Source: DASWJQ01 sp036397095
GTDB taxonomy: Bacteria; Chloroflexota; Anaerolineae; Anaerolineales; E44-bin32
Direction of reading: 5' to 3'
Assembly (NCBI GenBank): GCA_036397095.1
Contig: DASWJQ010000043.1
Span: 1-30,504, forward strand
Length of the DNA: 30,504 nucleotides
Position numbers and translations under genes: made by a program
Shown here: positions 14,630-22,324 of the stretch, piece after piece
Numbering within the stretch: position 1 is the stretch's first letter
Layout of the letters: each line of letters opens with the position of its first letter
The notes under the pieces: model-generated
What the model saw: only the letters and a program-made list of their open reading frames with translations
What the model was told of the DNA's origin: nothing
Databases searched by the model: none

Positions 14630-16117
14630 ATGAGACGCACTGGCCCCAATTTCCTGCGCTGGATTTCGCTCAGCATGCTGCTGGCCGCCCTGGTGCTCAC
14701 CTTCGTCGAGCTCCTGCTTTACAGTCAGCAGCGGGCGCGCATGCCGGGTGGCTTGTCGGTTGGCGGCGTGCCGATTGGTGGGCTTAGCCAATCCGACGCC
14801 GCCCAGCGGCTGGCCCAGGCCTATAGTCTGCCGCTCGAGCTGCACTACGGCGACCAAATCATCCTGCTCAACCCCTCCAGCGTCGGTTTTCAGCTCGATA
14901 CCGAAGCCATGCTGGCCGCCGCCGAACTGCAGCGCACCGGCACCGACTTCTGGCCCGGCTTCTGGGACTTCCTCTGGAACCGCCCCGGCGCTTCCGAGAA
15001 CATCCCGGTCCGCTCTGAATACTCACAATCGCAGCTCGAGGCCGCACTGCGCGACATCGCCGCCCGTTACGATCAGCCGCCCGAACCGGCCCGACCCGTG
15101 CCGGGCAGCACCCAATTCGAAGCGGGGGCTCCGGGGCGGGTGCTGGATATCTCCCGCGCCGCCGAACTGGTGAGCGGGGTCCTCAATTCACCTGCCAACC
15201 GTCGTGTAACGCTGCCGGTGGTGGCATCGGGCGCATCCCGGCCCAGCCTGGCTACCCTCGAAACCTTGCTTCTTCAGATCGCCGAAGTCCAGGGCTTCAA
15301 CGGTCTGATGGACATCTATTTGATGGACCTGCGCACCGGGGAAGAGCTGCACTCGGTGACGCTGGCCGGCGAAGAAATGCCCTCATCGCCGGACGTCGCC
15401 ATCACCGCCGGTTCCACCATCAAGATCGGCCTGGCGACTGCATTCTTCCGCTATTACGACTTGCCGCTGAACGCCGAGCAAGAGGCCTGGATGGTCGACA
15501 TGATCACGCTGTCGGGCAATGAGACGTCCGACCTGATCATGGAGGCAATCGACAACTTCCGTGGCCCGTTGTTGGCGACCGAGACTCTCCACGAGCTTGG
15601 GCTGGAAAACACCTTCATCGCCGGTTACTTCCGTCTCGGCGCCGAGTTGCTGCAGGCTTACCGCACGCCGGCCAACGCTCGCACCGACATCAACACCGGC
15701 CCCGACCCGTACAACCAAACGACGGCATCCGACAGTGGCTTTCTGTTGGCCGACCTCTACCGCTGCACCCAGGGCGGCGGTACGATCCAGGCCGTTTTCC
15801 CTGAAGAGATTCCGCCCCAGGAATGCAGCTACATCCTCGATTTGCTGACCCGCAACAAGATCGCCGTGCTGCTTGAAGCCGGCGTACCTGAGGGCACCCG
15901 TTTGGCGCATAAGCACGGCTGGACAGGTTCGCCGTTGGAATGGCTGGGTGATGCCGGCATTGTCTATTCGCCTGGTGGCGACTATGTGTTGTCGGTCTTC
16001 TTGTGGGACGAGGTCGATATGATCTGGGAGCCGGCGTCGGGTCTGGTGGCCGACATCTCGGCGGCCGTCTACAACTACTTCAATCCACCGACGGGGGAGG
16101 GGACGGCGGCGAGGTAA
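14630..16117 (+). CDS. Membrane-anchored VanW-like/PG-binding plus serine beta-lactamase-fold protein
   Basis: 495 residues. A hydrophobic signal anchor (about 11-32) is followed by a region resembling the peptidoglycan-binding domain of VanW-like proteins (about 40-170, GLSVGGVPIGGLSQSDA). A class-A beta-lactamase-like domain occupies about 210-485. The catalytic motifs are present: STIK (262-265), SGN (295-297) and KHG (428-430). I see no ExxLN general-base motif, so efficient beta-lactam hydrolysis is doubtful; a DD-peptidase or cell-wall role outside the membrane is as likely. It stands alone between repeat blocks, with a near-leaderless start. Confidence 0.85.
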   Translation: MRRTGPNFLRWISLSMLLAALVLTFVELLLYSQQRARMPGGLSVGGVPIGGLSQSDAAQRLAQAYSLPLELHYGDQIILLNPSSVGFQLDTEAMLAAAELQRTGTDFWPGFWDFLWNRPGASENIPVRSEYSQSQLEAALRDIAARYDQPPEPARPVPGSTQFEAGAPGRVLDISRAAELVSGVLNSPANRRVTLPVVASGASRPSLATLETLLLQIAEVQGFNGLMDIYLMDLRTGEELHSVTLAGEEMPSSPDVAITAGSTIKIGLATAFFRYYDLPLNAEQEAWMVDMITLSGNETSDLIMEAIDNFRGPLLATETLHELGLENTFIAGYFRLGAELLQAYRTPANARTDINTGPDPYNQTTASDSGFLLADLYRCTQGGGTIQAVFPEEIPPQECSYILDLLTRNKIAVLLEAGVPEGTRLAHKHGWTGSPLEWLGDAGIVYSPGGDYVLSVFLWDEVDMIWEPASGLVADISAAVYNYFNPPTGEGTAAR

Positions 16118-16119
16118 GG

Positions 16120-16202
16120 GAGGGGTGATAGGGGATAGGTGATTGGGGACTAGGGATTTGGGCTGAGTCAGTAAGTCGTAGGGGCACGCAACGGCGTGCC
16201 CC
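16120..16202 (+). repeat. GGGGAT repeats and a 9-bp hairpin
   Basis: GGGGATAGGTGATTGGGGAC-type repeats to about 16165 are followed by GGGGCACGC-AACG-GCGTGCCCC (16181-16202), a perfect 9-bp hairpin between convergent genes. A near copy (CACGC-CACG-GCGTGCCCC) occurs at 29622-29640. Confidence 0.8.
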
Positions 16203-16322
16203 AATGATTCAAGTGCGAGAAAGTACAAATAACACAATGACTCGAAGACCCAAAGCGGGGAGGGGCCGTTCCTGAGCGCCCTTGTGCCTTCGTGTTATCC
16301 GCAGTTTGCATCGGCCCAAATC

Positions 16323-16922
16323 CTAGCTGGCCGCGGCTAACAGGAGCGTCCCGCACTCCGGGCAAGTCTCGGTGCCGGCCGGCGAGGCGAAGCCGCAGTT
16401 CGAGCAGGCCAGCGGCTGTTCAAGGCCCATCGGCGCCCCGCACGCCTGGCAGCTGCCGGCGCCCACCGGGTTGGCGGTCCGGCAGTAGCTGCATACCGCC
16501 CGGCGCAAGTTCTCCGATAGCTCGAGCGAAGCCCCCAGGGCGTCAGCCGTCAAATCGATCGTACGCCATATGCCTTCGCTCAATTGCAGCGAGCCGATGT
16601 CTTGGGCCAGGTCATCGAGCCGCCCCAACAGCGAAAGCGGGTTGCGCAGTGCGCTCAAGGCCGTCACGCCCAGGCTGGCGGCAACGCCCAGCCAGGCTTG
16701 TTCGCCGAGCCTGACCAGCACGCCATCCTCGGCTTCGACCAATTGAACGGTAATGGAAGTATGGCCGCCAGAGGTCGACCATTCCGGCCGGGCGATTTGC
16801 ACGACCACATGGTCCGGATCCCCAAGCCGCTGCACGCGGAATCCGTCACGGCCGAACTCGGCCATCAGCCCCTGGGCGATCAGTTCCGGCGATATCGACC
16901 CATGGTAAATGCGTTGTTGCAT
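16323..16922 (-). CDS. Double zinc-ribbon protein, unknown function
   Basis: 199 residues. The C-terminal part (about 145-190) has two rubredoxin-like zinc ribbons: CSYC...CQAC and CSNC...CPEC. The first 140 residues form a soluble domain with a beta-rich start (QRIYHGSISPELIAQGLMAEF) and a central hydrophobic stretch (WLGVAASLGVTALSAL). No catalytic motif is recognised. ATG 16922 is preferred to the longer start at 17000 because AAAGGA lies 10 bases before it and the extra residues would cross the shared promoter. It is divergent from the SH3 gene. Confidence 0.75.
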   Translation of the reverse strand: MQQRIYHGSISPELIAQGLMAEFGRDGFRVQRLGDPDHVVVQIARPEWSTSGGHTSITVQLVEAEDGVLVRLGEQAWLGVAASLGVTALSALRNPLSLLGRLDDLAQDIGSLQLSEGIWRTIDLTADALGASLELSENLRRAVCSYCRTANPVGAGSCQACGAPMGLEQPLACSNCGFASPAGTETCPECGTLLLAAAS

Positions 16923-16968
16923 GATGCTGGGTCCTTTCTCGGCCCACGAGGGCCGAAATTGCCCGTGT

Positions 16969-16976
16969 AGTATAAT
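16969..16976. promoter_or_regulatory. Overlapping divergent -10 boxes
   Basis: Plus-strand TATAAT (16971-16976) lies 39 bases before the SH3 gene start. Minus-strand TATACT (16974-16969) faces the zinc-ribbon gene. Neither has a convincing -35 at 17 bases. Confidence 0.4.
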
Positions 16977-17015
16977 CCGCCTGCTTTGCCTCGAAACCAA
17001 CTCCTTGGAGTGTAT

Positions 17016-17615
17016 GTGGTCCGTCGGATGCTTGCCTTCCTTCTGCCTGTCGCCGCGCTGACGCTGTTGAGTCTGGCCTCGCCCACGGCGGCCGCACCGG
17101 CCCGCCAGGCGACCGCCACCCTGCGCACCACTCCTCAGGGACCGATGGTTCTGGTGCCGGAACAGGTCAACGTGCGGACGGGCCCGGGGACCGAAGGCTA
17201 CGACATCATTGGTGTCCTGATCGCCGGGCAGCGGGCCCAGGCGCTCGGCCGGTCACCTGGCGGTGATTGGATTCAGATCGTGTACCCAGGCGTCGAAGGC
17301 AATGTCGCCTGGGTTTACGCCCCACTGGTCACGCTGGAGGGGCAGGGTTTCCTATCCGTGATCGAGCCGCCCCCAACAGTCACGCCGCGGGTCACCGCCA
17401 CCATCGACCCGACCCTGGCGGCCCAGTTCAACCTGCTCGACGTGACCGCCACCCGCTTGCCGACCTTCACGCCGGCGGCGCCGGTGGTTCAACCGACTTT
17501 CGCCGGCGATGGTGCCACCAGCGGCGGGCGCGGTTTTCCGCCCATCCTGGCGATTCTGGGCCTGTTGGTGATCGGGTTGTTCGGTACGGTGATTTCGGTG
17601 CTGCGCGGCGGCTGA
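17016..17615 (+). CDS. Secreted or anchored SH3-domain protein
   Basis: 199 residues. A signal peptide (MVRRMLAFLLPVAALTLL, cleavage after about TAAAPA) precedes a bacterial SH3 domain (about 48-110, VNVRTGPGTEGYDIIGVLIAG and WVYAPLVTLEG). Then come a Pro/Thr-rich linker (PPPTVTPRVTATIDPT) and a C-terminal membrane helix (ILAILGLLVIGLFGTVISVL). SH3b domains commonly bind cell-wall material. GTG 17016 is chosen because GGAG (17007-17010) is 5 bases upstream and the signal peptide then starts cleanly; ATG 17028 is an alternative. No partner gene is evident. Confidence 0.83.
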   Translation: MVRRMLAFLLPVAALTLLSLASPTAAAPARQATATLRTTPQGPMVLVPEQVNVRTGPGTEGYDIIGVLIAGQRAQALGRSPGGDWIQIVYPGVEGNVAWVYAPLVTLEGQGFLSVIEPPPTVTPRVTATIDPTLAAQFNLLDVTATRLPTFTPAAPVVQPTFAGDGATSGGRGFPPILAILGLLVIGLFGTVISVLRGG

Positions 17616-17620
17616 TCCTG

Positions 17621-18007
17621 CTACAGGGGATTGCGGCCGGCGAAGCCGGCATCGACATCATGCCAATGCCCGACCGTCGGTTCGTCGTGTTTCCAACAAA
17701 GAAACACAACGCGCCCGCCGCGCTCTGAGGGGAAATCCAGCAGTCCGGAATTGACGTCCTTGACCACCACGCCGTGCGCCTGAATGCGCCTAACGGCGGC
17801 CTGGACGCGCTCGAATGCCGCCAGTACCGGCCCGGCGTAGTTGCTGCCGCCGTTAGAGCCGGCTTTCTCCAGGACCGGTGCCAGCTCTGGCCGGAGCCGC
17901 AGAATTTGGCGCCGCGCTGCTAGTATTTGCTCGACATCCTGGCGTAAGGCCGGCAGCAGCTCGTTGGCTTCGGCCTCGGTAAACAGTTTGGGGAAACCTT
18001 CGGTCAT
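17621..18007 (-). CDS. DUF2203 family protein
   Basis: 128 residues. FTEAEANELLPALR at the start, GVVVKDVNSGLLDFPS in the middle and VFLCWKHDEPTVGHWHDVDAGFAGR at the end are characteristic of DUF2203, a small cytoplasmic family with no known function. It lies downstream of the HesB/ErpA gene on the same strand, with a hairpin in the 78-base gap. It is convergent with the SH3 gene (5 bases apart). Confidence 0.85.
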   Translation of the reverse strand: MTEGFPKLFTEAEANELLPALRQDVEQILAARRQILRLRPELAPVLEKAGSNGGSNYAGPVLAAFERVQAAVRRIQAHGVVVKDVNSGLLDFPSERGGRVVFLCWKHDEPTVGHWHDVDAGFAGRNPL

Positions 18008-18030
18008 CGTCTATCCTGGCCGGAGAGCAA

Positions 18031-18054
18031 GGAGGTCGCCACCAGGCGACCTCC
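18031..18054 (-). other. Perfect 10-bp hairpin between hesB and DUF2203 genes
   Basis: GGAGGTCGCC-ACCA-GGCGACCTCC. The minus strand continues TTGCTCT, only weakly T-rich, so it may be a processing or partial termination site rather than a full terminator. Confidence 0.5.
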
Positions 18055-18085
18055 GGCTCGATTGCTTGGTTGGCAGAACCGACGC

Positions 18086-18511
18086 CTAGTGGCAGCCACA
18101 GCCCCCATCGCCGTGGGCGTGTTCGTGCTCGGCAGCGCCGCTGGAAGTCTTGAAAGAATGGCCGCAGCCGCAGGTCGAGACGGCGTTGGGGTTCTCGATC
18201 TTGAAACCGCCGCCCATCAAATCGTCGACATAATCGATGGTTGCGCCGGCCAAGAAGCCCATTGATTGCGGGTCGACCACCACCGGCACCCCACCGAATT
18301 CATAGCGCAGGTCGGTCTCGCGTGGCGTGCCCTCAAGGGCCATGCCGTACTGAAAGCCGCTGCAGCCGCCACCTGAAATGAACACGCGCAGGGCGTGGTC
18401 GGCGACTTGCTTCTCGTCGATTAACGCCCGGACGCGTTCTATCGCCGCATCGGTCAGGTTGATCGAGCCGACAATAGGATGCTCTGGCTTGGTTACCGTC
18501 TCGTAATCCAT
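18086..18511 (-). CDS. HesB/IscA/ErpA-family iron-sulfur insertion protein
   Basis: 141 residues, against about 110 for typical ErpA. A-type carriers pass Fe-S clusters to client enzymes. The three conserved cysteines are Cys50 (GGGCSGFQYGM) and Cys114/Cys116 (STCGCGHSF). The extra C-terminal tail is His/Cys-rich (EHEHAHGDGGCGCH) and could bind additional metal; this is unusual. GAGAAGG precedes the ATG. It is divergent from the nuo/mrp run, whose products need Fe-S clusters. The promoter at 18552-18580 is its own. Confidence 0.9.
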   Translation of the reverse strand: MDYETVTKPEHPIVGSINLTDAAIERVRALIDEKQVADHALRVFISGGGCSGFQYGMALEGTPRETDLRYEFGGVPVVVDPQSMGFLAGATIDYVDDLMGGGFKIENPNAVSTCGCGHSFKTSSGAAEHEHAHGDGGCGCH

Positions 18512-18551
18512 CTACCTTCTCCCACTACCATGGTCAAGTCTTGCCAAAGGA

Positions 18552-18580
18552 AGTTTATCAACTCGGCGGGGCCGTGTCAA
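18552..18580 (-). promoter_or_regulatory. Promoter of the hesB/erpA gene
   Basis: Minus strand TTGACA (18580-18575), exactly 17 bases, TAAACT (18557-18552), about 40 bases upstream of the ATG. Confidence 0.65.
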
Positions 18581-18613
18581 TTCGCTCCGGACAGCGCGCC
18601 AACGAATGCAAGG

Positions 18614-18644
18614 TTGACAGTAGGCCGCGGCCGAATGGTATAAT
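18614..18644 (+). promoter_or_regulatory. Promoter of the nuo-mrp run
   Basis: TTGACA (18614-18619), a 19-base spacer, and TATAAT (18639-18644) preceded by TGG, giving an extended -10 that can offset the long spacing. Confidence 0.7.
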
Positions 18645-18650
18645 TCCGTC

Positions 18651-18832
18651 CGATTGGGCACCGGATGCGGCCGACGCGGGGAGACGTCCGTCGCCAAAAC
18701 ATGCCTAACCCACCGGTTTGTTCCGCACCCAGCCCAAGTCCAAACGACGGGAATGGTCCATTTCGGATCATCCACGCCTTCCCTCCAAGGTTGGAGCGGG
18801 GGCGGTGAGGCCCACGAGGAGGTAGTCACCGC
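18651..18832 (+). other. Leader of about 180 nt before nuoB
   Basis: Between the predicted start of transcription and the nuoB ATG there is no ORF with a good ribosome site, and I recognise no riboswitch class. Only weak short dyads are seen (CGACG/CGTCG near 18670-18693). Confidence 0.35.
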
Positions 18833-19489
18833 ATGACCGATGGCCTTCACCATCCCGATTACGAGGTTCCCCCTGGGCTGCAGGGCCAGGTTTCTGTAAC
18901 CAGCCTCGATCGAATTTACAACTGGAGCCGGCGTTCCTCGGTCTGGCCGCTGATGTTTGGCTTGGCCTGCTGCGCCATTGAGATGATCTGCACCGCCGCC
19001 AGTCGCTACGACCAGGCCCGCTTCGGCATGGAAGTCGTGCGGCCCAGCCCGCGGCAGAGCGACCTGATGATCGTTTCCGGCACCGTCACCAAGAAGATGA
19101 TCCCGCAGATCGTGCGCCTATACAACCAGATGCCTGAGCCCAAGTATGTTATGGCAATGGGCGCCTGTGCCTCCGGCGGCGGCCCTTTCAAGGAGGGCTA
19201 CAACGTCGTCTCAGGTGTCGACAAGTTCGTGCCGGTCGATGTTTATGTGCCCGGCTGCCCGCCAACCCCGCAGGCGCTGCTGCATGGGCTGATGACCTTG
19301 CAGCGCAAGATCGACCAACAAGCCCTGCGCTCGGTCCGCTGGTACCGCGACGAACCGTCGGAACCGATCCCGGTCCCCGTGCTGGGTCCCGACCTGATGG
19401 ACCCGCGCGACTATGCCACGATTGCCGCCAACGCCAAGATGCCAGCCAGTCCGGCCACCGAGCCGGAGCCGGCCGCGCAGCAGGCGTAA
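18833..19489 (+). CDS. nuoB: NADH-quinone oxidoreductase subunit B
   Basis: 218 residues. NuoB holds cluster N2, the last Fe-S centre before quinone, in the peripheral arm of complex I. Its four ligands are present: Cys46/Cys47 (LACCAIEM), Cys112 (GACASGGG) and Cys142 (PGCPPTPQ). An Ala/Pro/Glu-rich tail of about 30 residues is extra. GAGGAGG precedes the ATG by about 10 bases. It is the first gene of a run with nuoCD (28 bases later) and nuoI. No nuoA precedes it, which is unusual. Confidence 0.96.
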   Translation: MTDGLHHPDYEVPPGLQGQVSVTSLDRIYNWSRRSSVWPLMFGLACCAIEMICTAASRYDQARFGMEVVRPSPRQSDLMIVSGTVTKKMIPQIVRLYNQMPEPKYVMAMGACASGGGPFKEGYNVVSGVDKFVPVDVYVPGCPPTPQALLHGLMTLQRKIDQQALRSVRWYRDEPSEPIPVPVLGPDLMDPRDYATIAANAKMPASPATEPEPAAQQA

Positions 19490-19517
19490 CGGTTACCAGA
19501 GTAGGGTTGATACACGA

Positions 19518-21287
19518 ATGACCGAACAGACCCCTGAACAGGCAGCCGAGAAGACGCTCGATCCGATCGAAGAGCGTTTCCCGCGGGCCGTCCAGCGTGA
19601 CGAGCGGGAAGGTTACGCTGGTTACCTGGTCCAGCCTGACCGATTGATCGAGTTTGCCACGCACCTGCGTGATGACCTGGGCTACGCCTACCTGTCGTCG
19701 CTGACCGCCGTCGATTACCTCGAACAGGACAAGATGGAAGTCGTGTACCACGCCTACCGCCTCGATGGTGGGCCGGCGCTGATCTTCCGGGCCCAGGCAC
19801 CGCGCCAGGACCCGGTGCTCCCTTCCCTGGTCGAGGTTTACCCGGGCGCAGACTTCCAGGAACGTGAAGCCTGGGACTTGTACGGTATTCGCTTCAGCGG
19901 CCATCCAAATTTGCGCCGCATCCTGATGTGGGAAGGCTTTCACGGCCATCCCATGCGCAAGGACTACCAGGAGGCTTACTACGAGCAAGATGGTAAGCCG
20001 TTCGATAACCGCTGGCCCGACGGCAATGTGTACCGGATCGAAGACAAGACCCGCTACTTCAAGAATGTGAAGTATCCGCAGGGCTTCATGCCGGAAGGTT
20101 GGTCGCCGGAAGCCGACCAGCAGCTCTACGCCGGCATGGGCCAGGTGATGGAAGCCAAGGCCGCCAACGGCAATGGCCGCGGTCTCGACACTGAGCAGAT
20201 CATCGTCAACCTGGGGCCGCAGCACCCGTCGACCCACGGCGTCTTCCGCATGGTTGTCACGCTCGAGGGCGAGACAATCGTCGACCTGGAACCGGTGATG
20301 GGCTACCTGCACCGCAACCATGAGAAGATCGGCGAACGCAACACCTACATCATGAATATGCCGTTCACCGACCGGCTCGACTACATCTGCTCGATGGGTA
20401 ACAACTTCGGCTACGCGTTGGCCGTCGAGAAGCTGATGGGCGTGCAGCCGCCCGAGCGGGCCGAATACATCCGGGTGCTGATGGCCGAGTTGACTCGGAT
20501 TGTCAATCACCTATGGGCCATCGGCTTCCTGCTCAACGACCTGGGCGCCTTCTTCACGCCGGCGCTATACGCCATCAATGAACGCGAAATCGTCCTCGAT
20601 ATATTCGAGGCGACGGCCGGTTCACGCATGATGTGCAATTACTTCCGCTTCGGTGGCGTCGCCCGGGATCTACCCCCGGGCGTGATGGGCACATTGGAGG
20701 ACTTGATTTTCGAACGACTGCCGCGGCGGATCGATGAGCTCGATCGCTACCTGACCGAAAATGAGATTATCCGTTCGCGCTGCATCGGCGTCGGGGTCTT
20801 GACGCCGGAGAAGGCGGTTGAGCTGTCGGCCGCCGGGCCCGTGCTTCGGGCTTCCGGCATACCTTATGACGTGCGCCGGGCCGATCCCTATTCGATCTAT
20901 GACCGGTTCGATTTCAATGTGGCGGTGCGGGAAGGCGGCGACGTCTACGACCGCTACCTGATCCGCATCGACGAGATGCGGGAAAGCCTGCGCATCCTGG
21001 AGCAGGTGGTGCGCCAGATTCCCGACGGCGAGATCTTCGCCGGCAAGCCGGTCTATCAGGTGCGGGTCCCCGCCGGCGAGTCGTACGGCCGGGTGGAGAA
21101 CCCCAAGGGTGAACTTGGGTTCTACGTCGTGTCGGACGGCAGTCCCAATCCCTACCGCTACCACGTGCGGGCGCCGTCGTTTATCAATCTGACGTCGCTG
21201 GCCGAAATGTGCAATGGGCAGAAGGTGGCCGACGTAGTGGCCATCCTGGGTTCGATTGATATCGTCCTGGGCGAAGTCGACCGCTGA
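19518..21287 (+). CDS. nuoCD: NADH-quinone oxidoreductase fused subunits C and D
   Basis: 589 residues. Residues about 20-150 are NuoC (30-kDa subunit signature EREAWDLYGIRFSGHPNLRR, 116-135). From about 225 the protein is NuoD (49-kDa subunit: VNLGPQHPSTHGVFR, 230-244, then GYLHRNHEKIGERNTY). The fusion is known from enterobacteria and several other phyla. NuoD forms the quinone site together with NuoB. The ATG at 19518 is chosen by the start of the NuoC homology, since the in-frame start at 19413 lies inside nuoB. The ribosome site is weak (GTAGGG), so coupling to nuoB translation is possible. Confidence 0.95.
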   Translation: MTEQTPEQAAEKTLDPIEERFPRAVQRDEREGYAGYLVQPDRLIEFATHLRDDLGYAYLSSLTAVDYLEQDKMEVVYHAYRLDGGPALIFRAQAPRQDPVLPSLVEVYPGADFQEREAWDLYGIRFSGHPNLRRILMWEGFHGHPMRKDYQEAYYEQDGKPFDNRWPDGNVYRIEDKTRYFKNVKYPQGFMPEGWSPEADQQLYAGMGQVMEAKAANGNGRGLDTEQIIVNLGPQHPSTHGVFRMVVTLEGETIVDLEPVMGYLHRNHEKIGERNTYIMNMPFTDRLDYICSMGNNFGYALAVEKLMGVQPPERAEYIRVLMAELTRIVNHLWAIGFLLNDLGAFFTPALYAINEREIVLDIFEATAGSRMMCNYFRFGGVARDLPPGVMGTLEDLIFERLPRRIDELDRYLTENEIIRSRCIGVGVLTPEKAVELSAAGPVLRASGIPYDVRRADPYSIYDRFDFNVAVREGGDVYDRYLIRIDEMRESLRILEQVVRQIPDGEIFAGKPVYQVRVPAGESYGRVENPKGELGFYVVSDGSPNPYRYHVRAPSFINLTSLAEMCNGQKVADVVAILGSIDIVLGEVDR

Positions 21288-21325
21288 CGGCGGCCGGGAC
21301 GCGGGCAAGGAGAGGACGCTAACGC

Positions 21326-21928
21326 ATGTACGGTATCGGCATCGTCAAAGGCCTGGGTGTCACCCTGAAGCACTTTGTCGAGACCTACCTGGATGACATT
21401 CGCTGGCTGGGCCGGCGCTACTACAACCCCGAGGCGATGCGCGTGCGCCAGGGGACCAAAGCCCGCGGGGTGTTCACGGTCCAGTATCCCGAAGAAAAGC
21501 TGCCGATCCCTGAAGAGTTCCGCTTTCTGCCGTTCCTGCTCTATGAGGAGAACGAGGACGGCAGCACACAGGACCGCTGCACTTCGTGCGGCATTTGCGC
21601 AAAGGTATGCCCGCCGCAATGCATCTGGATTGTCCGTTCAGATGATCCGGAGACCGGCCGGCCGGTGCCTGAGCCGGCCGAGTTCTATATCGACATCGAC
21701 ATCTGCATGAACTGTGGGTATTGTGCCGAGTACTGTCCGTTTGACGCCATTAAGATGGATCATGAATTTGAACTTTCGAGCTACGATCGCTTTGAGAAGC
21801 ACATCTTCAACAAGCGCAAGCTTTCTAAGCCGGTGGACTACTATGCATCCATCCGTCCGAGCAATTACGCCACCGAAGAGGTGGCCCGGGCGGAAAAGGA
21901 GGCGAAGAAGGCCCGTCGAGGCCGCTAG
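21326..21928 (+). CDS. nuoI: NADH-quinone oxidoreductase subunit I (2x[4Fe-4S])
   Basis: 200 residues. Two ferredoxin motifs carry clusters N6a and N6b: Cys85/88/91/95 in CTSCGICAKVCP and Cys127/130/133/137 in CMNCGYCAEYCP. The N-terminal helix (GIVKGLGVTLKHFVETYL) is the family's membrane-surface anchor. The C-terminus has a Lys/Arg-rich tail. AAGGAG lies upstream of the ATG. nuoH, which usually sits between nuoD and nuoI, is absent. The five-Cys ORF follows after 21 bases. Confidence 0.95.
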   Translation: MYGIGIVKGLGVTLKHFVETYLDDIRWLGRRYYNPEAMRVRQGTKARGVFTVQYPEEKLPIPEEFRFLPFLLYEENEDGSTQDRCTSCGICAKVCPPQCIWIVRSDDPETGRPVPEPAEFYIDIDICMNCGYCAEYCPFDAIKMDHEFELSSYDRFEKHIFNKRKLSKPVDYYASIRPSNYATEEVARAEKEAKKARRGR

Positions 21929-21949
21929 CAGCTTGCCTCGGACGGACTT

Positions 21950-22324
21950 GTGTTGAAGCCAACCGGCGGTTGGGGCTATCACAGCGACACCGAGATTCTC
22001 TTCCCAATGCGGGTCGCACCCCTTTTGGCTGATTTGCGCGGCGACACCTGGCGCCAGCTCGTCGAACGAGCTTCGGCCGCACCGGCCACCTCGCCACCCC
22101 AATTGGCTTTCAGCCTGCTTCTCATTCGCATGAACGGTTGCCTGACCTGTCACACCGACTGCTACCGGGCGATGCGCGGCTGCACCCAATGCGCTCTGAC
22201 CGCCGTCCGCCGCTTCCGAGGGCCGGACGAAGAGCTGGTCGCCATGTACGAGCAAGCCCTGACCGAAGTCGAGGGCTACCTGCAAGGGGAACCGCAAGCC
22301 GGGCTCGAGGTGATCTATGACTGA
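21950..22324 (+). CDS. Small five-cysteine protein of unknown function, coupled to mrp
   Basis: 124 residues, with no family I can name. The N-terminal half is plain (LKPTGGWGYHSDTEILFPMR). Then comes a compact cysteine cluster C64-x2-C67-x3-C71-x6-C78-x2-C81 (NGCLTCHTDCYRAMRGCTQC), followed by a helical tail (ELVAMYEQALTEVEGYL). The cluster could bind zinc or an Fe-S centre. No CxxCH haem motif with a signal peptide is present: CLTCH does fit CxxCH literally, but there is no export signal. GTG start at 21950. Its stop overlaps the mrp start by 8 bases, so the two are probably translated together. Confidence 0.7.
   Translation: MLKPTGGWGYHSDTEILFPMRVAPLLADLRGDTWRQLVERASAAPATSPPQLAFSLLLIRMNGCLTCHTDCYRAMRGCTQCALTAVRRFRGPDEELVAMYEQALTEVEGYLQGEPQAGLEVIYD

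Noticed and set aside
21950..22324. Cytochrome c, from the CLTCH motif
   Set aside because: No signal peptide and no further haem ligands; the CxxCH is part of a denser metal-site-like Cys cluster.
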